NCBI GenBank assembly: GCA_945859605.1
Contig: OX243816.1
Coordinates: forward strand, 27,731,342-27,795,341
DNA from: Lumbricus rubellus
Taxonomy: Eukaryota > Annelida > Clitellata > Crassiclitellata > Lumbricidae
DNA: 64,000 bases
Direction: 5' to 3'
Each line of letters begins with the position of its first letter. The first letter of the stretch is position 1. Shown here in pieces: positions 1 to 12,156 of the stretch. The notes beneath the pieces were generated by a model, which saw only the letters and a list, made by a program, of their open reading frames with translations, was not told the origin of the DNA and ran no database searches. The position numbers and the translations under genes are program-made.

Positions 1-52
1 TTTCAATAAGTACCGTAGGGAGAGGGCGCCACCTTCATATTTTGTCTAGGGG
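1..52 (+). mobile_element. Fragment of hAT-type element 3' region
   Basis: The first ~52 bases match 47503-47554, which lies just inside the right end of the hAT element at 46667-47580, with only a few differences. The terminal CCACTG end is missing here: the similarity stops after TCTAGGGG. This is therefore a broken copy, or one whose remainder lies before the window start. Confidence 0.6.
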
Positions 53-600
53 CATGACTTAAGTCTATCCTGAAAATCATGCTTCAAATTTGTTTTTCCG
101 TTACCTTGTTATCTCTAACTTAAAGTTTAGATTAAAAAACCAATGGTTTTTTAAAGTCTTCTATGCCAAACGCCTGTGTGGAAAGTAGGCTATTGTTGCA
201 GAACATCCATGCAATGTCCTCTAAAACTTCCTTTTATCGGAGTTCATGTTATCGCAACATGTGCGGTTTAACCTTTGCCTCCAATGCACGTCAGTCTTGA
301 CGGGCGGAAGATTTCGCGTGACACCGTAGCTTAAGTAGTCATGGCAACCGTTAGATCTTTTCCGTGTTCTTGTCATCGATCATAAACGTGCAGAGCGTTT
401 TCTGAAACTCCATGAAATATAGTATGACGTTTCTCATCTCAAGATCACCGATCACAAGAACCGCCGACGCCACCGCCGCATCCGCCATCGCCGCATCCGC
501 CACCGCCGCTGCCGCCACCACTACCGCCGCCACCACCGCCGCCGTCACCGCCGCCGCCATCGCCGACGCCGCCATCATTTGCGCCAAAGAGGCGAGAAAA
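53..600. other. Unassigned flank with (GCC/ACC)n tract
   Basis: No gene is recognised. A CCG/CCA-rich triplet tract at about 466-580 opens long alanine/threonine frames on both strands; these are composition artefacts. A TAGGCTA heptamer is at 186. Confidence 0.5.
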
Positions 601-602
601 CG

Positions 603-1043
603 TCATCAGCGTTGCCACTCTGAAAAATCAAAAAAACCCAAGTTGGTCGGTCGAAAAAACCCAAGAAAACCCAAGTTGCCCAAATCTTCCGAAATTAAAA
701 AAAAAAATTCGTCCGAAAAATTTCTGACGACCTTTTTTTTTTTTTAGTCATCCGCCAAAATCTGACGACTTTTTTTTTTTTTTAGTCATTTCGCTCAAAT
801 TTTTAGGAACTGTCGAAAAAATTTCGGTTCACAAGCAAAAAACCCAAGATTTGCCCGAAAAACCCAAGTTTTTCACGGAAAAAACCCCATTTCCCAAGTT
901 CGGAAAAAAACCCAGAATTTTTTGCGCCGAAAAAAAAACCAAGAAAAAACCCCAAGTTCCTCGCAAAAAAACCCCATTTCCCAAGTTCGGATCAAAAAAC
1001 CCAAGATCTTGTGAAAAAACCCAAGGAGTGGCAACGCTGATGT
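603..1043. mobile_element. hAT-like nonautonomous element with 17-bp inverted ends
   Basis: CATCAGCGTTGCCACTC near 604 is mirrored by GAGTGGCAACGCTGATG ending near 1043. The interior is non-coding and carries about ten direct copies of an AAAAAACCCAAG-like motif, plus two copies of a C-GAC-T(n)-AGTCAT motif near 729-790. The same poly-T/AGTCATCCG motif occurs in the hAT element at 39474-39868, so the two are probably related. I found no convincing target duplication; the call rests on the inverted ends and the shared interior. Confidence 0.5.
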
Positions 1044-1777
1044 TACGTCATCGATGTCATAGACTGTCATATATAGAGACATAGAGACGCGACGATTGGT
1101 CTCTTCCAATGAGATATAATTTATAATATAGCGCTATAATAATTAATTATAGGCCTATACCTCAATGGTCTCTTAATCCGACAGCCACACACAGCATGCA
1201 CGGCGCTGGATAGGATACAGCAGTTAGGCCTAAATGAAATTGATTAACTTGCGTTGATCGGATGGTAGGCGTACAGCGCACACGCAGGCTGTCGTCAGAC
1301 GGGAGAAAGTCTCAGAGGAGAAACAAAGAATAAGAGTTTGCATTCGAAAACACATTTTTAAAGACACGATTTAAAGACTTAATTGCTAGCTTGTGTGACT
1401 AAGTTCCCATCCCCTTAATTGCAGGAGTTCGTTCATACTTAAACTTGACACGAAATACTTTCTCATTTGTCACCTTCATCATTGTAGGCATTGGTTTGTG
1501 GGCTTCAGCTCAAGGCTTTATATCTGCATGTGACAACAACCAGCCAGTCCGTATTTTCAACAATGTGTTGTTGCTGGTCAATTGATGCTATCCGTCTGCG
1601 CTCGTGCAGACTGTCTACTAACATAAATATTATGGTCGAAGCAGCTGAAACCTGCAGCATGCGTATCATACATGTACCTCAGGTTAATTATTGGTTGCTC
1701 ATGCTCGCAACTGCAGAGCGATCGTCAACGACATCCGTATCTCAATCCAACATGATGTGTGTGTGGTCGCACGAACC

Positions 1778-1815
<38 letters not shown>

Positions 1816-2020
1816 AAGGATTCTTCCTTACTAAGTCATGAGCTCCCTGTATACATCAGTCCATCACGAGACCCACAGTCGCTCGACTCTGTATAATTAG
1901 GTTTTTATTCACCAGCAGCTGTTGACTGATAATTGGGCTTATTTGAACTTCAGCTGACCTATTCTCTTCTCAAGGACAAAGTCACGAGTGATGTAGAAAT
2001 CTATTGATTGACAGTTGCAG

Positions 2021-2054
<34 letters not shown>

Positions 2055-2129
2055 CACGTTTGACAAATTCTGAGTTCTTGTAAGAATTAGTCGGTCTAAT
2101 TAAGAGCATTAGTAGTCGGCATACATGTA
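1044..2129. other. Unassigned, with (CAA)n and (CAAT)n microsatellites
   Basis: No gene is recognised. (CAA)n lies at 1774-1816 and (CAAT)n at 2018-2054. TAGGCCTA octamers are at 1150 and 1225; TACATGTA octamers are at 1669 and 2122. Confidence 0.6.
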
Positions 2130-2400
2130 TGTTCATTCATTCATTTCGAAAATGTATATAGCGCCTCTTCAAGAAACCTACTCAGAGGCGCTTCCAGTCC
2201 AGCCACAGCTAAAATAATAGGTTTTGAGCGACTTATAAAAAGCAGGTGAATTTAGTCTAGGCATAAGTCGGAAGTTTAGTGCACGGGAGGCCATTCCAGA
2301 TAGCGGGACCCACAGTAGAAAAGGCTCGGCGCTGTCTTGTAGAAGTGCGAGCTCGAGGAACCGTATATAGGCAGAGTGGTGTATGAGAAGTAGATCGAGA
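2130..2400 (-). mobile_element. CR1/L2-like LINE, 3' end (family A)
   Basis: Read on the minus strand, about 2400 to 2230 encodes RRAFSTVGPAIWNGLP, the C-terminal signature of CR1/L2-clade reverse transcriptase ORFs. The frame then degrades. The 3' tail (minus strand) is the hairpin AGCGCCTCT...AGAGGCGCT pattern at 2158-2195, followed by a (TGAA)n-like tail at 2131-2150. It is a 5'-truncated dead copy. The same tail hairpin is found at 15925-15960, 53070-53185 and in the two SINEs near 51 kb. Confidence 0.72.
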
Positions 2401-3640
2401 GACAGCGTCAGAGTTCACACGGAAAGGCAAAGCGAAAAAAAATCAGAAAGAAATAAATAAATGAAGACAGAGCAGGTGAAGAGTTAAAGACACTGATAAA
2501 CTGACAGACGACTGCAGACTGCCAAACCCATCGACGCAGACACACACACACATAGGCTACACAAACAAAAACACACACACACACATATGTACACACAGAG
2601 GACGACTAAGAGGGGCAAAGAGACGCAGACCGACAATGACAAACATAGTGAGAAGCAACAGTTAGGCACACACATGGCTATTAATATTCGTGCGGTCTCT
2701 AGAGATCCAGATGAGGTCATCGTCGTCGTATAGGTTCGTGAAGGATCGTGAAGGAACTGCATAAAGCAATCTGCGATGTTCGGCTGCAGTGCATAGGACA
2801 TACATGTACAAACATGTAGTCGTCGTCTGGTGGTTGAGCCGCCGATGCTCTTAGCCGGTCTGAAGCAGAGCCGTCGAAAGCGAGTCCCATGAGGCTGCTG
2901 GATGTCTCGTCTGCCCCTTCACTTTCCTAGTCACATGGGATAAAGTCTTATTTGTGTCGGAATAGCAGCTATTAGTTGTTGCTGCGAGGAGCAGGGGTGA
3001 TGGACCGAAGGACCGGTGGCAGTCACCTGCCGACTTAACGAATGAGGAGGGAAACAAAGTGGAAAGAATTACGAGAGAAAGGATGGAGAGTCGGGAAGGA
3101 AAAAAGCGCAGAAAAGACGAAAAGAATTGCAGACGGACTGAATGATTGATGAGAATTGGCTGAGAATTGAAGAACAAAAGAGTGAAGGAAGGACGAAATG
3201 ACGACGAGAGGAAGAAACACAAAGGAAGAAGAAAACAAGGCAGGGAAAAAGAAAGACGTAATGGCTGAAAAAACATATAATATGGGGCGGAAGGATATAG
3301 ACGGTCAGATACACAGACATACATGTACACTGTCAGTCAGACAGACAGACAGAACGGATTGGTTGATTGGCTGACTATAAATGACTGACTGAATGACTGA
3401 TTGACTAATTGTCTGGTTGAATGACTGCTTATAATTTATTTATTTCTCAATGGACTAATAGACGGACAAATCGATAAGTGATGGAGGTGTGCATGGCTAC
3501 TTATGCTCAAACAGACCAAGGCTATTATAACTGCCATGGCTCTTTCCATTGAAACAGTTTTTAAGGATAGATGAGAAATTAACTTATGAAAATGACACGA
3601 AATGTCGGCGTCATAGTTTAACATCGTGACATGATTTATT
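2401..3640. other. Unassigned low-complexity flank
   Basis: Purine-rich and CA-rich sequence with short (ACAC)n, (CAGA)n and (TGAC/TGAT)n patches. Long minus-strand frames here (for example 2851-3330) have only Ser/Leu/Phe-rich composition and no recognisable domain. I see no gene. Confidence 0.5.
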
Positions 3641-3644
3641 TGAC

Positions 3645-3765
3645 AAAGTTTAATGCCGTATCATGATATATTTTCATTTGGCAAAGTTTAATGCCGCATC
3701 ATGATATATTTTCATTTGGCAAAGTTTAATGCCGTATCATGATATATTTTCATTTGGCATAGTTT
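3645..3765. repeat. 38-bp minisatellite, about 3 copies
   Basis: The unit reads GGCAAAGTTTAATGCCGTAT followed by CATGATATATTTTCATTT. TCATGATAT recurs at 3661, 3699 and 3737, a 38-bp period. Copies differ by single bases. Confidence 0.85.
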
Positions 3766-3779
3766 CAAATTATGAATAT

Positions 3780-4049
3780 CCGTTTTCTTTCTCTATTCCT
3801 TCTTTCCTTTCTTGTCTCCTTACTGCTCTCCGTCATTCATCCCTTCCTTCCTTCCTCATTTATTCCTGCCATTATATATTCATTCATTCATTCATTCATT
3901 CATTCATTCATTCATTCATTCATTCATTCATGTGCATGATCCTCTGTCTTTCATCGTGGCATCGGAGAAGATGTGCAAAGAACAAAATGCTTTTCTCAAT
4001 TTATATAGCACACTTAACTAACGTGCGACAGATTGCATCCATCAAATGG

Positions 4050-4115
<66 letters not shown>

Positions 4116-4160
4116 TCTCTCTGTCTACCTTCAGCAGTAGCAGCAGAGCAGCAGCAGCAA
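3780..4160 (+). repeat. Pyrimidine and (ATTC)n, (CT)n, (CAG/CAA)n microsatellites
   Basis: (ATTC)n lies at 3879-3930, an uninterrupted (CT)n at 4051-4112, and (CAGCAG/CAACAA)n at 4133-4170. The frames that cross these (SerLeu and Gln runs) are artefacts. Confidence 0.9.
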
Positions 4161-4435
4161 CAACAACAACACTCCCCTTAGCTTTTCCTTCGACCGTCCA
4201 TTCCTTTGTTCATCAACTCGCCTATTTATATGGCGCCATGGCGACACGTGACATATGGCGGCGTCGATGCAACGTCTCCTTATAACGGTGCAGCGCAACA
4301 AAAAGCAAAGAGCACCTTACATAGATTTCAGCTGCAGGAGCAAGAAGAAATAGCTAACAAAGAAAGACATAAAACTCTGTGGTTAGAAAAAGAAGAAAGC
4401 GAAAGAGTCAATTAAAAATGAATGAGACGAGGACA

Positions 4436-4479
4436 TGAAGGATGGAAGAAAGGAAGGAAGGAAGGAAGGAAGGAAGGAA

Positions 4480-4512
<33 letters not shown>

Positions 4513-4800
4513 GAAGGTAGGTAGGAAGGAAGGCTGGAAAAAAAGAAGGAAGGAAGGAAGGAAGAATGGAAGGAAGGAAGGAAGAAAGGAAGGAAGGAAG
4601 GTAGGAAGGTAGGAAGGAAGGAAGGAATGTAGGAAGGTAGGAAGGAAGGAAGGATGAAAGGATAGATGTAAGGAAGGAAGGAAGAAAGAAAGGAAGAAGG
4701 GAAGGAAGAAAGGAAGAAAGGAAGGAAGATAAGAACGAAGAAAGATAGGAAGGAAGGAAGGAAGGAAGGAAGGAAAAGAGGAAGGAGGGATGGAGGGAAG
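4436..4800 (+). repeat. (GGAA)n/(GAAA)n microsatellite
   Basis: A long, slightly degenerate purine tract of GGAA and GAAA units with occasional GGTA. All three minus-strand frames are open across it (Phe-Leu-Pro-Ser repeats), which shows these frames are not genes. Confidence 0.92.
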
Positions 4801-6219
4801 AAATGAAGGATGTAAGCAAGGAAGGCAGTCGATTTCCACAATATGGGCATATTACATGTGTATATACATTCATGAATGTATGAATGCATGTAAAAAACCT
4901 ATGTATGCATAATTCTGTGTGTGCCTGTATGTATTTAAATATGTTTGTATCTGTGTATTTAAATATGTATGTATGCATGCATGGTTTATGTATGCATTGA
5001 TCATGCATAGTCTATAGGCATATAATGCACTATGCGTGGGTTGGTGTCATACTGGATAGTTTCTATCGAGTTTTTAAGACGTTTTTATCGTCTCACCTTT
5101 GCACACATGACTCGATGTTGACCTCCGACATATTTTGTCTGTTTGCACGCACGACAGAGTGAGTGATCTAAGTATCTCTCTCGTGCGTCGTTCATATCGA
5201 CTCGTCGTCTGATTCAGTTAATTTCGAGGAGATGTCTTCTTCCTAGACACAGCTTCGTCTACATTTTGCTGGAGGCAAGCAAAGAACGCAGGCACGAACA
5301 GCAAACGAATCGACCGAGGATGATGGCAGATATGACTCCTCGGCCAACACCCCCTCCCCCAACCACCCCCCCTCCTTCTTCGCAAATTCGCCCCCCCGTT
5401 GAGTTCCGTCGTCAACAGGCGTCAGTCTTCACACATTGGCAGCGTTGGTTGAATCGACGTTCATAATGCCGAGGGCATCATCGTCATCATCATCGGTCTT
5501 CGATATCAATCAGTTGCCAATCCCCTCCCCATCGCCCCATCCACTCCCCATCGCCCCTCCCCATCGCTCCTCCTCAGTACCTCAGCCCCACAAGCGGAAA
5601 ATACAGACCGAAGGGTCAAACGGTCAGTGTTCGAAATCAGACAGACATAACTCGTGACAGAGACGAAACATGCATAGAGAGACAGACAGACAGGCACACA
5701 GACAGGCAGACAAACAGACAAACAGACTGAGAAAGAATAAAGGAATAAAGAGAAAAGCAGAAAAGACAGAAAGAAATAGGTGGCTTGCAGAAGTAAAAAC
5801 GCAAACTGGAGGAGATAATAATAATATATGGATCTTAATCACAGATTCACAGTGTCATAAAAAATTCACTACTCTGCAGAATGAGACAGAACAAGAAACA
5901 AAAACACAGAGACAGATGGAGGGATGATTTGAGGGAGGAAGGCAGGGATTTAGCGGAGTAGACGACTATAAAGATGTGCGTGCATGTGTTGTATGCACGA
6001 GAACATAAGATAAAATCAGACAGAAGTAAGGCAGAATGAAGGAAAGACTGTCAAGAGGAGACACGGAGAAAGGTCTTGCATGAAAATGAATGTATAGAAA
6101 GGGGGAATTGGGGTCAGAGGTCGATGAAAAGACTGGAATTATAATGATGGAAGGAAACAGAAAATGTTGAGCAAAAGTGGTAGGAACGCTGTTTTGTAAT
6201 TATTTGTGTGTACAATTAA
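4801..6219. other. Unassigned flank
   Basis: No gene is recognised. It includes TGCATGTATG-type patches (4840-5000), a C-rich tract (5345-5600) and (ACAG)n-like sequence (5660-5740). Frames crossing 5266-5657 are proline/serine-rich because of the C tracts. Confidence 0.5.
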
Positions 6220-6430
6220 TTTAATTAATGAGGATAGCACATGATGGTAGAATGGATGGAAAGAAACCATCAGGAAGACCAAGAAAAATGATGATTAACT
6301 AGTTGATGGACAGAGGAAAGGGACGAGGATATAACGAAATCAAGGAAAAGCACAGAATAGACAAGAATGGTGTCGCACGAATCTTGGACCTGCTTAATAG
6401 CAGAACACTAAAGAAGAAGAAGAAGAAGAA

Positions 6431-6462
<32 letters not shown>

Positions 6463-6475
6463 AGAAGAATTAATG
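6220..6475 (+). mobile_element. LINE reverse transcriptase C-terminal relic with (AAG)n tail
   Basis: In one plus-strand frame the sequence reads RMDGKKPSGRPRKMMI, then an in-frame stop, then GRGYNEIKEKHRIDKNG. This is the GR-x-GK-xx-GRPR block that ends many RTE/Jockey-type LINE ORFs. The relic ends in (AAG)n at 6411-6470, which fits a simple-repeat LINE tail. It is decayed and 5'-truncated, with no RT core. Confidence 0.55.
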
Positions 6476-7080
6476 TAATCATGGTAAGACCAATGTAGTG
6501 GCAATTAGATATACAAGCTGTGGTAAAGTGCACAGAATTCATCTATGATCACTCGATTATCATAATTACTATTCAGAATGTTTAAATCAAAACGATTAAT
6601 TATCATGGGGAAGTGCACACATCCGCGTTCCCAAACCTCTTCCGTGGTCGGCTCTCCGTGCCTCGACGATCGTCCTTCGACCTCTCGTCCACTCCCCCCT
6701 CCCCAAGTCTGGACCAAGTCTCCGCCTATTTATCGGAACACGTATAATATCGCCTGTCATGAACAAACAATAGCTGCAAAACATGGTGAAATGCCGAAGT
6801 GTTTTGCACCTTATATCCGAGGTTTACCTTTCGAACATTAAATTTTTAGTTAATAAGGAAAGAATGTAACGAACACATTCGTCACATGAATGAATCGAGA
6901 ATGTCAAGAATAATCGCGTATGAAATTATACGAATGCAGCGACAGATTCCATGGATATCTTTGAATGGAATGCAAGTGAATGGTCAGAATGGAGGGAGGG
7001 CTGAGGGGGTTGGAGTTTGGTTTGAGATCTGTTGCAGAGTGGAAAGGAGCATACATAATGTGGAGCAATAATCAGAGGAA
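6476..7080. other. Unassigned
   Basis: The only open frames are short and unlike any family I recognise. A CCCTCCCC-type tract lies near 6690. Confidence 0.45.
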
Positions 7081-7250
7081 TTAAGGGCACCGCAAACGAG
7101 AGGAGACTGACTGGATTAGGAGATTATCGAAGACATAGTTCCAGGATCAAAAGCTCAAGGAAGACCAATTATAGTGGCATGGACTGGAGACATAAAGCTG
7201 TGGATTGACTTACCCTTCGACTTGGGAGACGAGTGAACGAAGCAGATGAA
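7081..7250 (+). mobile_element. LINE C-terminal relic
   Basis: The plus frame from about 7120 reads EDIVPGSKAQGRPIIVAWTG then DIKLWIDLP. It resembles the 'G-x-GRP-xx-xW-x-DIK-xW-x-L' segment at the end of LINE reverse transcriptase ORFs. A stop follows within 30 bases. The fragment is short and decayed, so the family cannot be named. Confidence 0.45.
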
Positions 7251-8050
7251 ATGTATACCATTCATTACTTCATGAAGCGGACAGATAATTATCAAACTTA
7301 GAGTTGCATTTTGCTGTAAAATCGTTTATGGTCCAACTGAAGAAAACAGAACACTGCTGTATACTTTTAATAGTGTACACCTCTACTTTTACTTTTACAC
7401 TTTTACTTTTAATAGTTTACACTGTATAGCTCTTCAGAAATGTAAAAGGTAAGCAACGATGAACAGAAGTAAAACGTTTTAGACGAGATCACTCAAATAA
7501 TATTAAACCTTATCGTATAATCATCATCATAATTATAATCATAAAAAACATCGTCATATAATCATAATCATCATCGCATAATCATAATCATCATAATTAT
7601 AATTATAATCATAATCATCATATAATCATGTATCATCATATAATCATCATCATCATCATATAATCATAATCATCATTATAGACAACCAAGCATAAATATA
7701 TTGAATGACCGTCAATCTGACTGGAAGCAACTGCAGTTAGCATTCAACAAGAAATTCATTCGATGATGATGACAGCAGGAGTCCTACCTCCCTCTTCCCT
7801 CCAAGTCCTTCACAGCAACTGCATCGTTGTCTGGGTAAAGACGTCTCACCATCAACACCATCACCACCTACAGCATCACATTCAGTTGCAGCAACAGCAG
7901 CATCAACAGCATCAACAGCAGGACAGCATATTCTGACTGCCTGCAGCAGTCTGCAGACTGAGACTTCAACTGACCACAGTGCATCAGCAAACAGTGATTG
8001 TGTTTGTCATCTACAGCAGCAACAGCAATGTCCTTCTAAGTCTTCTCTCT
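7251..8050. other. Unassigned, with (ATAATC)n-type microsatellite
   Basis: Imperfect AATCATCAT/ATAATC repeats run at about 7515-7690; CAG/CAT-rich triplets lie at 7850-8010. No gene seen. Confidence 0.55.
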
Positions 8051-8054
8051 CCGT

Positions 8055-8400
8055 CTGTTCCTCCTCCTCCTCCTCTCTCTTCTCTTCTCTTTTCTCTTTT
8101 GTTCATATCCTTCGCATCCTTCTCCACCTCTGCTCCTCCTCCTCCTCCTGCTCCTCCTGCTCCTGCTCCTCCTCCTCCATCTCCTCCTCCTGCTCCTCCT
8201 CCTGCTCCTCCTGCTCCTCCTCCTTCTCCTCCTCCTCCTCGTCCACCTCCTCCTCCTCCTCTTCCTCCTCCTCGTCCTTCTCCTCCTCCTCCTTCTTCTC
8301 CTCGTCCTTCTCTTCCTCCTCTTCCTCGTCCTTCTCCTCCTCGTCTTTCTCCTCCTCCACCTGCTCCTCCTCGTCCTCCTCGTCCTCCTCCTCCTCTCAG
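8055..8400 (+). repeat. (CCT)n triplet tract
   Basis: CCT repeats with scattered CGT, CTT and CAC triplets. It is open in all frames, giving Pro-, Arg/Gly- and Glu-rich products depending on frame and strand. None has domain structure. Confidence 0.92.
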
Positions 8401-8554
8401 ACTCCTATGGCAACCTGCTGCTGCTGCTGCAGACAACACAACTGCAGTGGGTCTTATTCACGACCAATCAACGCATACAGTCTCCTTCTTCTCTTTAGCA
8501 GAAACACACGACCAGCGATAATATAACCTCCAGCATCAAAATTAATATACATAT

Positions 8555-8945
8555 AAATGTTGTATATACATATACATATACATATACATACATACATACA
8601 TACATACATACATACATAGGTCTACATACATACATACATACATACATACATACATACATACATACATACATGCATACATGCATACATACATACATACATA
8701 CATGTACATAGTTACATACATGCATACATACATACATACATACATACATGCATACATGCATACATACATACATACATACATGTACATAGTTACATACATG
8801 CATACATACATAGGCTACATACATACATACATACATACAATGTCATACATACATATATACATACATACATACTTGCATACATGCATACATGCATACATAC
8901 ATACATACTTACATACATACATGCATACACACATACATTGATACA
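8555..8945 (+). repeat. (ACAT)n microsatellite
   Basis: ACAT units with TGC interruptions. A larger unit holding 'catgtacatagttacatacatg' is duplicated at about 8700-8720 and 8779-8800. Two TACATGTA octamers (8699, about 8778) are inside it. Confidence 0.92.
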
Positions 8946-9154
8946 CATGAAATTATGCATGCATATTATATGTTACGTGTACGCACAAACGTACATACAA
9001 TCACACATGCATTCATTGATTTGTATGCACGAATGTACAGTTGTACAGTATAGCGTGATCATGCTGCATGAAATAAATATACATGTATGAACACATTTAA
9101 CTTTTTATAATATCGATTAATATGGAATATTCATTTGTCGTCTTGAGGCAATCA

Positions 9155-9300
9155 GCCGACAGAGACAGACAGACAGACAGGTACACAGACAGACAGGTAC
9201 ACAGACCGACAGACAGACAGGCAGACACACAGGAAGACACAGATAGACACAGGCAGACACACAGACAGACACAAACAGACAGACACAGACAGACTCAGGC
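9155..9300 (+). repeat. (ACAG)n/(ACACAG)n microsatellite
   Basis: GACAGACAG and GACACAGACAG units. The flanks show no gene. Confidence 0.9.
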
Positions 9301-10000
9301 CCTGCAGCCATTGGCCGCAATCACTATAGCTGTTATACCTGCCATGGGTATACATGACATTTTTGCATGAGCAACCTGTAAACTGGAATCCATGTTGCAT
9401 AAACATTGTATATAATATGAACACATAATCATTACATTAGACAGACTGCAGCCGTCGTCGTATACGTTCGTCCATAATATTATCCGCGTTATATCGTTAA
9501 CATCTCCAGTGGAAATGTTTTCTTAGTCGCTGGAACCCGTCATCGTCATCGTCATCGTCATCGTCATGATATCCACAGCGAATAAAACGAAGTCTCATCA
9601 TTCAACACTCGTCTCTATATCTTGCATGGAAGTCTGAAAGTGGTTTGATAAAGAAGTCGGGTCTGAGTCTGCAGGGCCAACGGTAGCAACCGCGTGGCCG
9701 CCGCCACCCCTGCCACACAATTTTTTTGCGACATTTCATGTTTTCTGATGACCTTTTCTAAAGTTTATGTTCTTTGAAAACTGATGAATTTTTCGTTGTA
9801 TTCGTTTATTTTCCACACTGTAATTGTACTATTTTAAGCGGTCGTGTGACAAAATTGCTGTATTTGCGAAATGTTGATTGTTATCGGGTTTATCAAATAA
9901 CACACGTAAATGTGATGAATGCATATAGGCCTAAATCTTAAACACGCGACACAGCTATAAACCCGGCAAATGCATGGTTGCGATAATCAATGCTGAGTAG
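9301..10000. other. Unassigned
   Basis: Unique-looking, A+T-rich sequence. (CATCGT)n is at 9541-9565. A TAGGCCTA octamer is at 9926. No coding or RNA gene signal. Confidence 0.5.
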
Positions 10001-10004
10001 CAGA

Positions 10005-10718
10005 TCCGGACGCGAGTTTCCAAAGGCCTGTGTGGCCCAGCGCCTGCGATTTCCTATTGGGCAGTAATACTGGAAGAGGCGATTTCCGTAGGGGAGGAGG
10101 TTGTCGAGTACAATGTCTGGCTCAATGTCTGGCCCATCCCTTCGTAGACTATCAACAACACGTGCGTGATCGGCAGGCTCTGACGATTTTTGACGAATTG
10201 CAATGTAAAACGTTTAAAATTTCTTACAAATGACCCTACGTATGGAGGAACATTTTGCACAGGTAATCTTTAGCGCTCTTTGTCGTTAAATTTAAGCATG
10301 GTTATAACATAGAAGACCTATAGTGTTTTTCGCGTATAGGGTAAGGTTTCGCGTCGTGACGTTCGGTTAGGGTTAGTGTTAGGGTTAGTGTCGTCATTAG
10401 ATTCTTATGATTTTTGCGTCGTGAGGGTCGGTTAGGGTTAGTGTTAGGGTTAGTGTCGTCATTAGATTCTTATGATTTTTGCGTCGTGAGGGTCGGTTAG
10501 GGTTAGTGTTAGGGTTAGTGTCGTCATTAGATTCTTGATTTTTGCGTTGGTTGTTTAGCAGTTGTTGGTCAAGCTAATAGCCAACACTACAGCTTCACCA
10601 ACAACTGCTAACATCAACTACCTTCTCCCCCTACGGTCTTCGCCTCTTCCAGTGTTGCTGCCCAATGGGAGGTCGTGGGCGTTGGGCCGTGCAGGCTTTT
10701 GGAAACACGCGATCCGGA
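10005..10718. mobile_element. Nonautonomous inverted-repeat DNA transposon with telomere-like minisatellite core
   Basis: The two ends are diverged inverted repeats of about 120 bp. The left arm (TCCGGACGCGAGTTTCCAAA, then CCTATTGGGCAG and TGGAAGAGGCG) is mirrored on the right (CGCCTCTTCCA at 10645, CTGCCCAATGGGAGG, GGAAACACGCGATCCGGA). The palindrome TCCGGA is at both extremities and CAGA flanks both sides (10001-10004, 10719-10722), a possible 4-bp target duplication. The interior has no transposase but carries a 65-bp minisatellite. The superfamily is not assigned. Confidence 0.62.
10350..10552 (+). repeat. 65-bp minisatellite containing TTAGGG-like motifs, 3 copies
   Basis: TCGTCATTAG recurs at 10391, 10456 and 10521, giving a 65-bp period. 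Each unit has GGTTAGGGTTAGTGTTAGGG followed by TTAGTGTCGTC. A diverged single unit lies in reverse orientation at 36077-36124 inside another small inverted-repeat element. It is not a true telomere array, since the TTAGGG blocks are isolated pairs within a longer unit. Confidence 0.88.
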
Positions 10719-12028
10719 CAGACCCAACTCACATTCTGCCCTGTCTATATCTCCCATCTGTATTCGGAATTTACTAAACGCGCTATAAGCTTATACAGTG
10801 TTGTGATACAAACATGCAGCGGTATGTAAGTTTGCTCATTTTCCGCTATTAATTTCTAATTGTACTTGCGATACACATCAGGGGAGATAAATTCCTTTTT
10901 ACTTCTGGTTGCGTGCTTATTATAATCGGTGTTATAAAACTCGAGATGTGATTATAGAATGGGTTGTATAACTAGGCCTAGCTATCGATGCGCGATAACA
11001 TTAATTATACACAGTAAAGACATTTACAGAGCATTTTAGTGTATACATTGCTCTCTACAAATCGACTTATAAGAATATTTCACGGTGTTTGTTAGATGTG
11101 ATAAACGTCTCTGGAGTCCGGTTTAAAAAGTCTTTTTGGATACTTTTCGATTGAGAAGGAGAGTAAGCTTAATCTACACATTAATCGTCAATTATTGTCG
11201 GGGCCATTTTTTGCAGATACTCAGAGTGACTAGTTAGCTACGCATGCGAGTGTGTTAACCATGTATCTCATTTATAAATAACAACAACAAGCTTATGTAA
11301 GCTTATGTTATCGTCAGTTTAAACCATGTGTTTTGTTTCCTGCACAATAATAAAAAGATTGTGATGTTATCTGTGAGTTGATGTAGTCTATATTCACTGC
11401 AATGCGATGGTGTCCTGTGCATGGGCTCGTAATACATCTCACGAGATGGAAAGATACGATGTATGTGTAATTGTGTAATTGTGTATCATGCATATACAGT
11501 TTTATACACTGTATAAAATATATTAATATGCAGTAATGATGATGCAATCTAGGACATAAGAAGAAGAAGAGAAAAGACAGCCTGAGACAAAAAGAAAAGA
11601 ATAGAAAGAGAAAAAACAGTGACAGAGGGATACAGAGCAACTGTGAAAAATGGCAATTGCGACAAAAAGCTGAACATGCATGGACAGCTGCAGCAAGATA
11701 GATGGAGTTGATAGAAAAGGGAGATTAAAAAATATAGACAATATTGCAAGCTGCAGACAAAGAGAAGAGCATATTTAGAAAGATTTCGGATGAAAGTCAG
11801 GGAAATGACAGACTGCGGATCAAGTTCATAATATGCAAATTCATAATAATAATTTTTTATTATATTTTCTGCAAATATATAATTATAGTTGATGTATTGA
11901 AATCACCTGGGAACAAAGAAGGCGCTTTGGGCATTTATCAACAGTTCAACAAAGGCAACATGCATAATGAAGCGCTGGGATCATGCATTACACCCGTATA
12001 CAGTGTATTGTTTCTGTTGACTGTTTGC
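10719..12028. other. Unassigned A+T-rich sequence
   Basis: No gene is recognised. The minus-strand frames at 11314-11749 are Phe/Leu/Ser-rich over a purine tract, with no domain. A TAGGCCTA octamer is at 10973. Confidence 0.5.
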
Positions 12029-12156
12029 CAGCCTCTCAGTAGTGTAGTCCTAAAAAATTAAGTGGGGGATTATTAGTATTATTATTATTAATATTCCATT
12101 ATTTCTGGAAAAAGTGGGGGGAACGGCGTTCCCCCGCGTTCCCGCCCCACTACACC

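Noticed and set aside
4383..5008. Minus-strand open frames of 143-198 codons
   Set aside because: They read through a (GGAA)n tract in all three frames, giving only Phe/Leu/Pro/Ser.
8011..8521. Proline-, glycine- and glutamate-rich proteins
   Set aside because: Three overlapping frames of the same (CCT)n triplet tract.
10350..10552. Interstitial telomere from a chromosome fusion
   Set aside because: TTAGGG occurs only as pairs inside a 65-bp unit, within an inverted-repeat element.
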